A stretch of DNA of 64,000 nt from positions 32,417 to 96,416 of the forward strand of contig JAOTOM010002257.1 of assembly GCA_034440615.1 (NCBI GenBank), in the 5' to 3' direction. Within the stretch, counting starts at the first letter, position 1; every line of letters starts with the position of its first letter. Below, in pieces: positions 43,009 to 55,495 of the stretch. Made by a program: the position numbers and the translations under genes. The DNA comes from Ashinkailepas kermadecensis (lineage: Eukaryota; Arthropoda; Thecostraca; Neolepadidae). Under the pieces are notes generated by a model. That model did not search any database. It was given only the letters and a program-made list of their open reading frames with translations, and was not told the origin of the DNA.

Positions 43009-43490
43009 CAGTGTTAAAATAATGTTTTTTTGTAAGGTGTGAGATGCCGAAACGAGTACAGTAGGATGTTGAATTCGCCATTTAAACAATGCCATTCAAT
43101 ATAAATTATAAGTTCCTCGAATACAATTCCGATCCAACTGCATACTCATACGTGCACCTTTTCCCTTTGTTTTGAGATACATAATTTAGGGGTAACTATT
43201 TTAGCGATAGCAATACAAAATACCTATCAATATCAAGTGAGATTGTGTAACAGACCACATAATAGGTAATCCTCATACCTGGAATTGTGTTAAGAGATGC
43301 TTGTGCATCACAATCTGCAATGGCGAGCATCAGCATGATAATTATCAAAGAGATACTGTTGAAAATTAGATATGAAGACTTCATACCGACTCATTATGAA
43401 GCAGGATGTCGATGCACCGTTGGGAGGGATGTCAATTCAGTGTTCCGAAAGTGGTATGTTCCACCCTATCTGACAAACAATTTATCACTG
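43009..43490 (+). mobile_element. hAT-type MITE, copy D (482 bp)
   Basis: Begins CAGTGTTAAAATAATG and ends ACAATTTATCACTG, with the family's internal blocks. Flanks ATGTGCCC and TTGTGCGA agree at five of eight positions, so the duplication is eroded. Confidence 0.88.
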
Positions 43491-44167
43491 TTGTGCGACC
43501 CCCCCCCGCAACGCAACGCACTGACACAACGCACAATCAGACGCACTGACACACTGGTCGACTCTCGACTACTCCCACGACCTCACTGCCGCTGGCCGGC
43601 CGGGGTCAGCTATCTACTGGCTGGGAGTGAAACGCTCGAGCTCTTAGCTCGGCTGCTAGGTGGGCTGGGCTCCGGACACCACAGTGTTATCTATTTACTT
43701 TACTTTAATACCAAAAATGTTTGAATACAATGCTTAACAACATAATTAAGCTGCAGTGACCACCCATTTCTGCTGTAACTGCTTCCTTTCAGTTCATGAC
43801 TAACTACTGTGCCATCCCTCATTGTGCTGTGCCAACTGTTATTGTCACTCCCACCAATGATCATCCTCTCAGTTTCAGCAGGCCCTGGCACATTTCTGAC
43901 ACATAACTTTACTCAAGATACTGTGGCATCTGAAAAGTAAAACCAGCAGTATTATTGAAAAAAGCTCAATAATTTTGCAAGGAACTGGAAGAACAACATA
44001 TTTTTAACACATCTTTATTTTTTAATGTTTGACATTTTCATTTTTAAAATGAATTCTTCCTTGCATGGAAGATTAGGCTATCATAGGTCAGGCTATGTTA
44101 AATGTTTTGCTATATTTTGAACATTACTTTGTATGCTATATTACCCAACTACCTAGGTACCTAGTAT
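43491..44167. other. No gene seen
   Basis: A GC-rich segment at 43500-43680 with irregular CGCACTGACACAACG repeats, then AT-rich DNA. Confidence 0.45.
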
Positions 44168-45775
44168 ATGGATGATGTATGCCTGGATTGGAAACTCCGC
44201 GTCGGCACCTTTCATCTGTGCGTATCAGCAGCACCAACCTGCCACCTAGCGGAGGGTAAGTAAAAACACGGAAACACGGCCAGTTTTAGGCCGTGCGCCT
44301 ATGGGAGTTTGGGGTACGCATTTCGTATTGGCATTTTTTCAATTGATTCAGCCACCCCAGGAGGATTGCGTCTGCCTTTCACGATACAGAATTGATCAAG
44401 GAACCTTACCGTTCTTTCCCTATTGATTTATTACCCTCCATTCCGAAGTTGTTGTGATGTGAAGTGAAGGCATTTGTGAGAGGGAGCCCATTTCGCCGAA
44501 AGGGTCGGCCCACCGATGTTGATTTCTTAAAATAATCGGAGGGGGCAAAGTACATGAAGGCAATAGGGAGACCAAAATGAATAGGGGGTCACATTCCATA
44601 GGCTCCCATGTTAGAAGTTGAAATTATTGTGGGTGGGGGAAGCAAGCAGTGAGGCGGGCAGTTTCACCCTCAGATAAGAATGGGCAGTTCTGCTTTCACC
44701 CCCACCCACCTTGCTCTCTAGATATGTGGCTGATATTTTCCTGTGGAGTGGTTTACACAACTGAATGGGAGAGTACCGACTTCGTCATACCCACCAATCC
44801 ACAAAGAGGATTGAGTGGAAGTTCCATGGAAGGTACAAGCCCCCCTCCCCTTACACCATGCAACTGACATCTATGATTTTGCCAAGGAGGCATTATTTTT
44901 CCCGAGGGGCGGTTCTTGGTCCAGAACATTTGTATGGGGTACACTCTGATCTCCCAGAGGGGCACCATTTGTTTTTGTCTGAGGAGTGCCTTTCGCCTGA
45001 AAATTCGTGGTGTGCGTTCGGACTCCCAGAGGACTGCTGTTCCCAGGCCGAGGAGCGCGTTGCGCTGAGAAATTCGAGGGAGGGAGTACAATGGAACCTC
45101 CAAGAGAGGCACCTTTTGGGTCATAAAAGGTGCCACTTTCGCTTCCTCCCCTTGGATCAGCCCTTGCAACATACCCTAGCCGGCAATGCCACTACCTCTT
45201 GTTGATTTGCTACCACTTGCCAGTCGTTCAACTCAGGGGTGTTGTTTTATATATCTTTGAGAGGGAACTGCCACCTCAATGTTTGCCTAATGCACCTCCA
45301 CAATTATTTCAACTTCTATCATGGGACTTGGGGGCCAATAGAATATGCCCCCCAATTCATTTTGGTCTACCCATTGCCTTCATGTACTTTGCCCTGTCCA
45401 ATCATTTCAAGATCACAATAAAGATAGAGAGATAAAGATTATCAAGATAACAACATCGGTGGGTCGACCCTTGGGGCAAAGTGCGCTCCCTCTCACAGAA
45501 GTCTTCACTTCGCACCATGACAACTTCTGAACGGAGTGTAATAAATCAATAAGTAAAGAACGGCAAGGTTCCTTGATCAATTCTGTATCGTGAAAGGCTG
45601 ATGCAATCCTCATGGGATGGCTGGAATCAATTGCAAAATTCCCAATATGAAATGCATACCTTGCACTCCCATAGGAGCATGGCCTAAGACCAGCCATGTT
45701 TCCATGTTTTCACTTACCCTCCGCTAGGTGGGCTGGTATGCAAACAGCTATTGGTTTCAAATCCAGGGGTACTTG
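44168..45775. mobile_element. Large palindromic element, copy 1
   Basis: Left arm about 44168-44690 and right arm about 45235-45775 are inverted repeats of each other. Shared marks are CCACCTAGCGGAGGGTAAGT and TTGATCAAGGAACCTTACCG or their complements. The central 545 bp is unique to the family (GTTTACACAACTGAATGGG, then CAGAGGGGCACCATTTG). No transposase frame is evident. Confidence 0.85.
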
Positions 45776-46304
45776 ATCCATGCCTAGTAGGTAGGACCAT
45801 TGCCCTACAAATAGCTAATATATATAGGTCAATGGGTAGGACCTACCAGTAAATTTGCAGTTTAGGGTAATTTCAGACTTCTTGGGATTTCTTTTTCTTA
45901 TGCAATGTGCAATGTGCATGAATGTGGTGAACATGATGTGACCACTTATTTCCTCTGCAAATGCATACTTTTGCAGTTGGGAGGCAAAATAACACCGAAA
46001 AGGGGGCTTGGGGTTCGGTGATAGGCATAGCATAAAAAGCAATGTTCAAAATAAAGACAAAATGATGTAGCATAACCTAACCTTGCAAAAATTCACTATC
46101 ACCCAAAAAGGGTTTGTACCTAGGTACATGGTGAAGACTACTTCTTTACTACAGAAAAGTGAGCAATATATTGAAAACAATGCATTATGAGGGAAGAGCA
46201 AGTGATGAACATGCTCAGAGCAACAGTGCTGCTGTCACTACCATGGAAATGAAATAAATACACATAAAATACACATGCTGTCACCTACAGTAATCTAGTA
46301 ACCC

Positions 46305-46640
46305 TTCACACTTTCTTTATGTCAAAAAGGTATCTAAGTCACCATCAGCTGACTGCCAGTCAGCTGTTGGTGACATCACTCAAAGTACAGATAAAAACTT
46401 TCAGTTGGGTGCACTGAATGAACACAGGGGCATTATGTTAGGTTAGGTTAGGTTAGGTTAGGCTAGGTTACTCTGCTGACTCCCCTGAATGAGCCAAAAT
46501 ACCCTGATAACTCCCCTGGATTCATTCAGCACACCTGGCTAGGGGTTTTTCTCCATACTTTAAGTGACATCACCAACAGCTGACTGGCAGTCAGCCGACA
46601 GTGACTTAGATACCTTGTTGACATAAAGAAAGTGTGAGGG
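46305..46640. mobile_element. Foldback MITE with TTAGG-rich spacer
   Basis: Arms of about 80 bp: left TTCACACTTTCTTTATGTCA then AAGGTATCTAAGTCACC, right GGTGACTTAGATACC-type complement ending CATAAAGAAAGTGTGAGG. Each arm itself contains the palindrome CAGCTGACTGCCAGTCAGCTG or a close variant. The spacer has four to five TTAGG units at 46437-46460. Confidence 0.88.
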
Positions 46641-46721
46641 ATAATACTTGAAGATTACCATCACCTGCTACACAATTGGTTGTTCAAGTCAATATAAATT
46701 GAGACAGCAGGTACTCCAAAC

Positions 46722-49373
46722 ATGGATGATGTACTCCTGGATTGTAAACTCCACATCTGAGCCTTTGATCTGCGCATATCAGCAGCACCAACCTGCCACC
46801 TAGTGGAGGGTGAGTAAAAACACAGAAACACAGCCAGTTTTAGGCTGTGGGCTTATGGGAGTTTGGGGTACACATTTTGTATTGTATTTTTTTTCTCCAA
46901 TTGATTCAGCCACCCCAGGATGATTGCATCTGCCTTTCATGACACATAATTAATCAAGGAACCTTACCATTCTTTCCTTATTGATTTATTGCACTCTGTT
47001 CCATTGTTGTTGTGATGGGAAGTGAATGCATCTGTGAGAGGGAGCCCATTTTGCTGAAAGGGTCGCCCCACCAATGTTGATTTCTTAAAAGGATCGGAGC
47101 AGGCAAAGTACATGAAGGCAATAGGCAGACCAAAACGAATAGGGGGGGGTCACATTCCATGGGCTCCCATGTTAGAAGTTTAAATTATTGAGGGTGGGGG
47201 AAGCAAGCATTGAGGGGGCAGTTTCACCCTCAAAGATAAGAATTAGCGGTTCTGTTTTTGCCCCCACCCTCCTTGCTTTCTAGATTTGTGGCTGATATTT
47301 TCCAGTGGAGTGGCTTACACAGCTGAATGGGAGAGTACAGACTTTGGCATACCCACCAATCCACCAAGCAGAAGTTCCATGCAGAGTACAAGTCCCCTCC
47401 CCTACACGATAACACTGACAGGTTTATGATTTTGCCAAGGAGGCATCATTTCTCCAGAGGAGCAGCTCTTGGTACAGAACATCTGGACAGGGTACACTCA
47501 GATCTCCCAGAGGGGCACCATTTGTTTTTGTCTGAGGAGTGCCTTTCACAAAAAAAATTGTGGCATGCGTTCAGACTCCTAGAGGACTGCCATTCCCAAG
47601 CCAAGGAGCACATTCTGCTGAGAAATTTGAGGGAGGGGGTACACTGGAACCTCCAAGGGAGGCATCCTTCGGGTAATAAGGGGCACCACTTGTGATTCCT
47701 CCCCTTGGATCAGCCCTTGCAACATACCCTAGCTGGCAATGCCACTACCTCTCACCAATTTGCTACTACTTGCCAGTTGTTCGACTCAGGGGCAGGGTGG
47801 AAATTAAGGCACTTCTTAAGAGATTTTATCTCTGAAAACATTTTTGCATTCCGGGTTCATACTGGATAGGATGGGCTTCACATGTACTCCGACACAAATG
47901 TGGGAACAAAGATATCAATAAAAACAAACACAGAACGACACCCAAAAAAAACGCTGGTTATTCCACTTACGGTTACCACTCAAACTAATCACTTTTTGTA
48001 GCAGTCAGCAGCCGGACCACAGCTTCACACACTCCATCAATCTCAACCACCGGAATTGCCAACGACAACGCGCCAACAGCAACTTGCAAGATGATGCGCA
48101 TGCGCACTGAGAACACTGTTCTCCGGCTCTGGAGCCACGTTTCGGAATACCTGTTCCTGCCACCCTATAGTGGGAAACTTTGACAGTTCTAAGAGACGTC
48201 TCCAGAGTCCCGGAGGCCACCGATCAGAATTGGCTGCGTTAGCATTTTCTGTTCTGAAATCTGTCTGTCAACCAATCAATGCAAGGTATTTTGTATATGA
48301 CATCATAACCATTAGCAACTTTGAACACATGGTTAACAGTGTCCACACAAGTTAACAGTAAACACAAGACCTTGACTGACACTTTGCTTTGATCACATCC
48401 AACTGTGGTGTGTGCGGTAGCGGAGTTGCGTTCATATTACGTGGGAAATTGGCTGCGGAGGTAGGTATGCGCTCTGAGCTGAGGGTGAAGTGTGAAGTAT
48501 TTTTGTTTGTTTTTCATATGGCTAGCTTTGTACTGAGACCAACAGTGAAAGGAAAATGCATTTATCCTGTGAGTTATAAGAAACGAAACAGTGCTGATTA
48601 TTATGGGTCACTGTCATCCATTGTTCACTTCTTTGTTCGTATGTTTTGGCATTTGATTTGACCAAAAATGATAATATTACTTATGCATATTATGTAGGCA
48701 CTGATTTAGGTTTTTCTGGTCATTTACTAGTAAACAGATTCCATGCATAAAAATAATGTCCATGAAAATGTACTCTGGAAGAAATTGGTATGCACTCCGA
48801 CTCCCAACCCGGAAAGTAAGTTTCCCACTCTGCTCAGGAGTGTTGTTTTATATGCTTTTCAGGGGGAACTGCCACCTCAATGTTTGCTTAACCCACCCCC
48901 GCAATTATTTGATCTTTAACATGGGAGCTGATGGAATGTGCCCCCAAATTAATTTTGGTCTGCCCATTGCCTTCATGTGCTTTGCCCTGTCCAATCATTT
49001 CAAGATCAAGATAAAGATAGAGAGATAAGAGATAAATATTCAAGATAAAGACCATCAAGCTATCAACATCGGTGGACCGACCCTTGGGGCGAGGTGGGCT
49101 CATCTCACAAATGTCTTCACTTCACACCACAACTTCTGAACGGAGCGAAATAAATTAATAAGAAAAGAACGGTAAGGTTCCTTGATCAATTCTGTATCAC
49201 GAAAGGCTGATGCAATCCTCCTTGGATGGCTGAATCAATAGGACAAAATGCCAAAACGAAATGCGTACCCCAAACTCCCATACGCGCACGGCCCAAACCC
49301 AAACCCGGCCGCATTTCCGTGCTTTTACTTACCCTCCGCTAGGTGGGCTGATACCCAACACATCGTCGAGAGA
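46722..49373. mobile_element. Large palindromic element, copy 2, with nested insertion
   Basis: Same order as copy 1: left arm about 46722-47225, centre 47225-47792, right arm from about 48833 to 49373. It is longer only because a 1040-bp element (47793-48832) is inserted at the position equivalent to about 45238. The right end runs into the foldback at 49374. Confidence 0.85.
47793..48832. mobile_element. Nested hAT-like element (1040 bp)
   Basis: Starts CAGGGTGGAAATTAAGG and ends with TTTCCCACTCTG (complement CAGAGTGGGAAA), matching hAT-type CAG-GTGG ends. The 8-bp flanks are CTCAGGGG (47785-47792) and CTCAGGAG (48833-48840). Copy 1 of the host palindrome provides the uninterrupted sequence. 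Open frames inside are short and unrecognised. Confidence 0.85.
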
Positions 49374-49652
49374 GGGTCTGTTCCTGACCCTGCTCCAATC
49401 TGCTCCGAGCTGCTCCAAGTTGCTCCAAGTTGCTCCACTCTTTTTTTGGAGCAGAGTCAGGAACAAACCCAAAGCGTTTCGCAAATGTATCTTCAGCGCC
49501 ACATTTGTGCTACTCCAAGCTGCTTCTGCTCTCGGCCGGAGTAAGTTGGAGTATATTGGAGCTGCTCCGTTCTGCTCCGAAAACGCACGGGAACACGGAG
49601 CAGCTACTTCAAGTTGCTCGGAGCAGCTTGGAGCAGGGTCAGGAACAGACCC
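49374..49652. mobile_element. Foldback element with GCTCC repeats
   Basis: Begins GGGTCTGTTCCTGACCCTGC and ends in its complement (GCAGGGTCAGGAACAGACCC). Inside the arms are repeated GCTCC-AAGTT or GGAGCA units. Arm length is about 50 bp. No clear target duplication beyond AGAG. Confidence 0.85.
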
Positions 49653-50060
49653 AGAGTTTCGTTAGTATATTTACTAAGAGGGGAAATGAGTTTAGTAGGA
49701 ATATTTACTAAACTTCCAAAAGTTTAGTAGGCATCGTTACTAAAGTTGCCTATGGAGATATACAGTGTGACCGGAAATGAAGACGAGAAAGAGGAGTTTC
49801 TTTTTGCTGTTAATATTTCGATCGCCGTTGCTTTTCTTGCGTAAGTGAAGGTAGCGGGCCGCGGGCACTCGCTATCCCGTTATTTTTTTATTAATCCGCA
49901 GTCTTGTGCCAGTCGGGGTCGGTGAGGGCAGGTGGGAACCTTGGTGCAGTTGTCGTCATTGTTCTCAGTTTGCACTTCAGGTACCTATATAGGTAACACA
50001 TGCACTAATGTGAAATCAGATATCAAAGAACGCACCAACATCGTTTCTATGTAGGTAAAT
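49653..50060. other. No gene seen
   Basis: Short direct repeats of TTTAGTAGG and TTTACTAA at 49660-49745. Otherwise unremarkable. Confidence 0.45.
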
Positions 50061-50063
50061 AGG

Positions 50064-50087
50064 TATATATATATATATATATATATA
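50064..50087 (+). repeat. (TA)n microsatellite
   Basis: About twelve TA units immediately before a SINE head. Confidence 0.95.
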
Positions 50088-50088
50088 C

Positions 50089-50290
50089 TGCCGCCCCGGT
50101 AGCGCAGTTGGTTGGAGCGCTGGCCTGTTCTGGTCTCCCCTGTCCTGGCAGCACAGGGTTCGAGTCGCTTCGCGCTTCGCACTTAGCCCCCGGCTGGGTG
50201 GGTTAGTTGGCAGCTGGCCCGATAAGGCCGGGGTCGAGCTACCGGGCGGGCGTGTCGGTGCATTGGCTGCACGTTAAACTTTCGGTCAAA
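50089..50290 (+). mobile_element. tRNA-derived SINE, second family
   Basis: A-box region GTAGCGCAGTTGGTTGGAGC and B box GGTTCGAGTCGC, with an over-long anticodon/variable segment between them. A body ending near CACGTTAAACTTTCGGTC follows. It differs from the 6.7 and 27.4 kb SINEs in head and body. Confidence 0.75.
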
Positions 50291-50454
50291 ATTATGCCGT
50301 TGAACTGTAATTCATGGATCGGGTGGTGGGGCCAGGGTTCAAGCAACAATCTCTGCTTAGCAATAGGACCCTGGTCCATAAAGCCACCCCAGCAAGAACT
50401 CGGATAATTTTTTTTAAAGATATCAACAGAGAGGAGTGGTTTCGAGACAGAAAT

Positions 50455-50580
50455 CACTAGTCGGTTTTACAGCGGAACTTTGCTCCCAGGTCACGTGGTC
50501 TCAGGAACAAGATAGAGGGAGAAGACCCGGCATAGTGATCTGCATAAATTAAAAGCGACCACCAAATATAATTCTCGCAT
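50455..50580 (+). repeat. Uninterrupted copy of the 3310-3782 host repeat
   Basis: Reads GCTCCCAGGTCACGTGGTCT then CAGGAACAAGATAGAGGG straight through the position where the 3360-3697 MITE sits in the other copy. Confidence 0.9.
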
Positions 50581-50824
50581 CAGTTTTAATAACAAAATAT
50601 GTTTTACTATTGACGCTCCTGAAATAAGTAGAATTAAACTTACGAATATCAGCAAATTGCAATACGCTTTCTAATTTACGTCGAGACTGCACTCAGCTCT
50701 ACGGGATCTGGCAGCCGACGGATGACTGCCAGATGACAAATTGGCGCTGTGGTTAAATTAGCGAAGGATGCGGTTATAAGCCAATTTCCTGAGTAACGGT
50801 GCAGAAAATGATAACAAAAGTACA

Positions 50825-51235
50825 CTTAATCGATGTCAACCAAGTTATAAATCCATACCTGATACTGCCGACATGCTCACGCCGCACAACTAATAAATAT
50901 TCCCAACACACCCCACGAGTAGGACGCTCGTGCACCGACTGATTTGTTGCCTGCCGCGTACTGGGATATAGGTTTCGGAATATAAAATGGTTTAGGGAAA
51001 ATTATACTAAAACAATCAGTCTAAAATCGTTTTATTCTCACCACCAAGAAACAAGTTTTGTCAATGAAAAAGCTGAGAAAATTGAGTAGAATCAATTCTT
51101 GTTAATAATAAATGTTCTTCGATGTACTTTTTTTGTTCATGTCTGGAATGTTTAGGTGAAGCAAGGAATGACTTGGAAGGATGAAAAGCGACTAGACGGG
51201 AGAGCAAATTGCCGCTGTAAAACCGACTACTGTCA
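50825..51235 (+). repeat. Uninterrupted copy of the 11870-13010 host repeat
   Basis: Contains, without a break, both halves separated by the foldback at 11987-12686, including GACGCTCGTGCACCGACTGA then TTTGTTGCCTGCCGCGTACT. Confidence 0.88.
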
Positions 51236-51239
51236 CCCT

Positions 51240-52575
51240 GGAACGAGAAACGATCTACAAGTTGAGCCATAGTTGTTCCTGAATATACTGCAACTGGGCG
51301 TTTTAGCGTTTCCCATCATATCCCATCGTTTTCGTCCCAGCGAGATTGACCTGGAACCAGGTTTTGGTAGGAATTGGAGCTCGTATTTCAACTCGAATAC
51401 GAATACATCTCTGCATCGTTCGCCATCTTTTGACTTTAAAGATCAACTGATATCGAGAAAACGGTCATTGTCCCCTGAAAAGAGAGACGGAAACTAATTT
51501 TGGTGTAATATACTGGTAACTTTTGGCGTTGAAACGTTCCACGTCGTTTGTCCATGAACTGCTTGAAGGTCAACTGATATCGGGACATAAATTGTCACTG
51601 ATACGACAGACCAGCTACATGGTGGAATTAGTGTTTTCCGAATATATCTCCTAGCTTTTAGCTTCCGAGCTTTCCCCGTCATTGGACTTTGAATGTGATC
51701 GTAAAGGTCAACGGTTATCAGACAGAAATCATTATGATTCTGGAATGAGAGACGAGCTTATACGAGACAATATAACGGTAACTAAGAGTTACAGCGTTTC
51801 CGTCGTTTGACCTTCAAGATCAACTGCTATTGAGACAAAACTGTCACCCTGGAACGAGACATCCTACATGCTGAAACTCATTGTAGTCTAATATATGGTA
51901 AGCTTCGGCGTTCTAGTATTCCTCGTCGCTTTACCTTGCACTTGACCTTGAAGGTCGACTACTGTCCAAACAGAAATCACCACCACCCCGGAACGAGAGA
52001 CGAGCTTCATATTGGAACACGTCTTTCCCGAATATGCTTTTAACTTTGGGTGTTCTAGCGTTCCCAGTCGTATGACCTTGAATTTGGCCTTGAAGGTCAA
52101 CCGCTATCGAGGCAGAAATCACTATTATATCCAGGAACGAGAAACGACATACATGTTGAATTTCTGTGGGATGTGCCTAGCAGTGGATTCGGCACCTTCC
52201 TTCGGGATGTGATGCTGATGAGGTTGTCTATGGTGGCACGATGGGTGTGATGGGAGGAGCTTGTGATTATTGAGGGTGTTAGGCGGTAGCAAGTGAGTGG
52301 TGTTAGATGGGCTGGGATATATAGCTTCCTAGGAACTTGGGATAAGGGATTGATTGGGGTGGGAGTATGTACATTCTAGTACCTTTTCTAGATAGGCTTA
52401 ACCCAGATGGGCCCCTGTGGCTCTTATTAAGCCTTAATACTTTATGACTTTAATGAAACTAATTGCTTCCGAACACACCGGTAACTTTGAGCGTTCTAGC
52501 GCTCCCCGTCGTTTTACCTTGAAGGTCAGCATGTATCGTTAAACGGACGTCGGGTTCGTAAATAGCCTGGCGATA
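51240..52575 (+). repeat. Diverged tandem array, about 115-150 bp period
   Basis: Seven to eight diverged units. Typical marks are GGTAACTTT-GGCGTTCTAGCG, CGTCGTTTGACCTTGAAGGT, CAACTGCTATCGAGACAGAA, then TCACCCTGGAACGAGAGACG. Bases of roughly 52160-52450 interrupt one unit. The palindrome TGACCTTGAAGGTC is perfect at 51943-51956 and near-perfect in other units. Confidence 0.8.
52160..52450 (+). mobile_element. Insertion of about 290 bp within the tandem array
   Basis: Array sequence resumes after the insert: units normally read ACATGTTGAAACTAATTG, here split as ACATGTTGAA and TGAAACTAATTG. The insert is GT-rich and resembles no ORF. A retroelement 3' fragment is possible (CCCAGATGGGCCCCTGTGGC near its end). 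Confidence 0.6.
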
Positions 52576-54794
52576 TGGACCTGGAGCCAGGTTTGCGTAG
52601 GACTGGAAACTCGTATTTGAATACGAATACGTCACTAACTTCATGGACGTGTATTTTCGTTCATGTAAGTGCATTCACACTGAACGATGCGCTTTATGAA
52701 CAGATGGAGTTTGTTGCAGCAAGAATATTTGCAAATGAAAACGCCGGTCTATGACTCGTTCGCTAAAATTTCAAAAGTCAGAGGTGTCGATCTGAATACG
52801 TCGCATGAAACAACGCAGGGTTTCGCCAGTACTCTAGAGGCACGTTGATACCTCGGATTATGGCTGCGATTATACGTGCCCATTCAGCCTTTTTACAGAC
52901 CTGTCTGTTTACGGGCGCTACACGAAGAGATCGGAACGCTCTTTAACACCATGTATTCATTTGCTAAGAGTCGCGGATCCAGTACATTTTCAACCGGTTT
53001 TGGGGGAGGAACGTAGAAAAAATATCACACGAAAAAAATTCGATTGTGGGATGAAACAGGGGAAGGAGTCATTTGGATATCATACTTAATTCATTAGAGG
53101 TAGAATTCGATAAATTTTACTGAAAAGTACCAAATTCTATTCGACAGTTGGCCATTTCGGGAGAGCGGAGTCGCAGCAACCAGCCCGGATCTGCCAGTGC
53201 TTACCGCTGGCGCAACTCATAGCAGACGCGACATTCAAACAAAGGAAGAAATACAGAAACGTTATCTCTTAGTAAATGCGTGAAATGATACCATAAAAGT
53301 TAACAGAACTTAAAGACAAGGAATGGAGATCATTAAGAAAAAATCCAGCCATCACGATCTCTAAATTGTCAACCTTAGTCGAGATAGTAGTCATTATGAA
53401 CAACTAATACGATCAAGGGAGTATCCCCGCACCTTTGCGACTACGCACACTGAACGGCCATATCGTTATGCATCGTTACGTACCTGACACAGATTTAGCT
53501 TCCGCACACCATAAAGATGACGCCCGAATACAGGCACTCACCAACGACACCCTTGCATATCACATACAGATCTACTGCCTTAGTCACGCTAACAAAATCA
53601 TAGTTCACGATTTGCACCCGAAAGCCGCAAACATGAGCTATAGGTGACAGTAATATTACCAACACCGGTTGTATATAGCAAACACATGGATGTCACTAGC
53701 AGTGGGTATTACTCGCCAAAGAAATTGGAGAGAGATCACGGCGAATATTAGCGCTTAAAACCTAAACTTGGTGTGCAAACTAATCGCCATCATCAAAATA
53801 GGCGCAGCCCTTAACGCGGATTGCTGTAGTTGTGCTGGCCTGCGCGATTTTGTACAGTGGAGGTGCGCTCACTGATAAGTCCATTTCCTGCTAGGCCATT
53901 TCTTTCTTTCAGTTGCTAATTTGTGCTTGATTATTGCTGTCTTCCATTGTGCTGGTCTCCAAAGCGTCAAAACTGGTTCCACCATGTCTTGCTTTGGACT
54001 ACTCTGAATGCCGCTTGCTCAACACTAAATTATATCATCCTTAGTTTTTTTTGCGATCAACACAATGACAGATAATAGAAAGGTAAAACAAACATGTTCA
54101 ACATATCAAACAGGACATTTTCACGTTAAACCAGACACTTCCGACAGTAATTACAATAGAGCACAAATTAGCAAAGCTCGTTTGCTCAGGACATGGATTT
54201 CCAAGTGAATGCACCTTCACCATACAAAATCGTGCAGGCTAACACAGCAGTAGCTAATCAACTCCTTACATTGAACTAAAGCAAATACGCCATCGCTAGC
54301 AGCGGATGGAATATTGTCTTGCCGCACACAATGGACCATGGCACACTCTCCGAATCAAATTTCAGATCACGATACTGCAGCATTGCCTAATTCAAGATCG
54401 CATACAGCAACAGCATCTGTTCAGGTGAACTCGTCGGTTATCCCAGGTACTCCGGTGCATGCATAGGCGGCACATCATTCCATAATCGCCGCCCATAAAT
54501 GGTGCGCGGCCACGTCTCACGCGACCATTGTGCACCTGGCAAATATACCACTCACCACGTCCAGCCGTCTCTCCAGTCGTCACAAGTGTTAATCTATCAC
54601 ACGTGGCATTATACAGCGCGAGCTGTCACATGATAACGACACAACTACCGTGCTTGGCATCTTGCACGCCTAGCTGCGGGACGACAGTACTGCTGCCCAG
54701 CTGCCATCGTCCACGTGCGCGCGGCGGGGCCGGCCTGGCCCGCCCAGCCAGCCTGCGTCTGACGCTGCGCACCGCCGTACATCACAGCCAGCCA
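52576..54794. other. No gene recognised; 3' flank of MOB3
   Basis: Contains a single CAGGTTTGCGTAGGACTGGA echo of the array at about 52590, then sequence with no identifiable features. The MOB3 3' untranslated region should lie just below 54795, but its poly(A) signal is not clear. Confidence 0.4.
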
Positions 54795-54959
54795 TCACCG
54801 GCTGAGCACGGACGGTCTGGCGGCCACCGTCGGCGGCGGCGGCGCCGTGCAGATGCGCGCCGTCATCTCCCGCAGCGCCTCCAGCTCGCGCGGCTTCACC
54901 AAGTCGAACTCGGTGACGAAGTAGTAGAAGTGTTTGTAGCACGTGTTGACGTGCGCCTC
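54795..54959 (-). CDS. MOB3: MOB kinase activator 3-like, last coding exon
   Basis: Follows a GATATCTGCAG 3' splice site and encodes 54 residues: [20 protein letters not shown], then [16 protein letters not shown], the C-terminal helices of MOB3 proteins, where vertebrate proteins end shortly after ARM/IC. Here 17 further residues ([17 protein letters not shown]) precede the TGA, a lineage-specific tail. MOB proteins bind and activate NDR/LATS-type kinases or, for MOB3, modulate MST-family kinases. Confidence 0.9.
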   Translation of the reverse strand, partial: EAHVNTCYKHFYYFVTEFDLVKPRELEALREMTARICTAPPPPTVAARPSVLSR

Positions 54960-55495
54960 CTGCAGATATCGGTAGCAGTGAGTCGTGGCGAGACGGTGAG
55001 GGCGCGGTAGTTGGTTGACGATTTGGGCTCAGGGACGCTCCCACTTCTTGGCCATGTGGCACTCGTAACGTTATAATTTCATCACGGAAGAGTGCTTACA
55101 TCCAAAATCCAGCATAGCATATATAGTACATACCAAATGTAGGTGATTAGAAGACTACTCACTTTTTGCACCTACATTTATCCGTAGATCACATTTGTGG
55201 ATATTGCTTAAACCAACAAATGAGATCGGGAGGTGGGGAGGGACGGCGATTTTAGTGCTGACTACGCAGGGAGGACGATTATGGAATGGAAGGGGTAGAG
55301 GGGAAATGAGCCTGAGGAGGCCGAAATGCAGTTCTCCCTTTTGTGTCTGACCAATACGTAACATTAAACGAGAGAAAAAGCATAAATTAATATATAAAAT
55401 TGGCATAATTATATTCCTACACAGCAGTTGACTGAATTCATGGAGAGGAGGTGCAATGTACGCCGGCGCTACCACGTAATTCACAAACTACTCAC

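Noticed and set aside
46437..46460. TTAGG run as evidence for a chromosome end
   Set aside because: Only four to five units, bounded by a foldback element with unique sequence on both sides. It is interstitial.
54528..55010. 160-codon plus-strand frame opposite the last MOB3 exon
   Set aside because: It is a shadow of the GC-rich minus-strand exon and its flank, with no family match.
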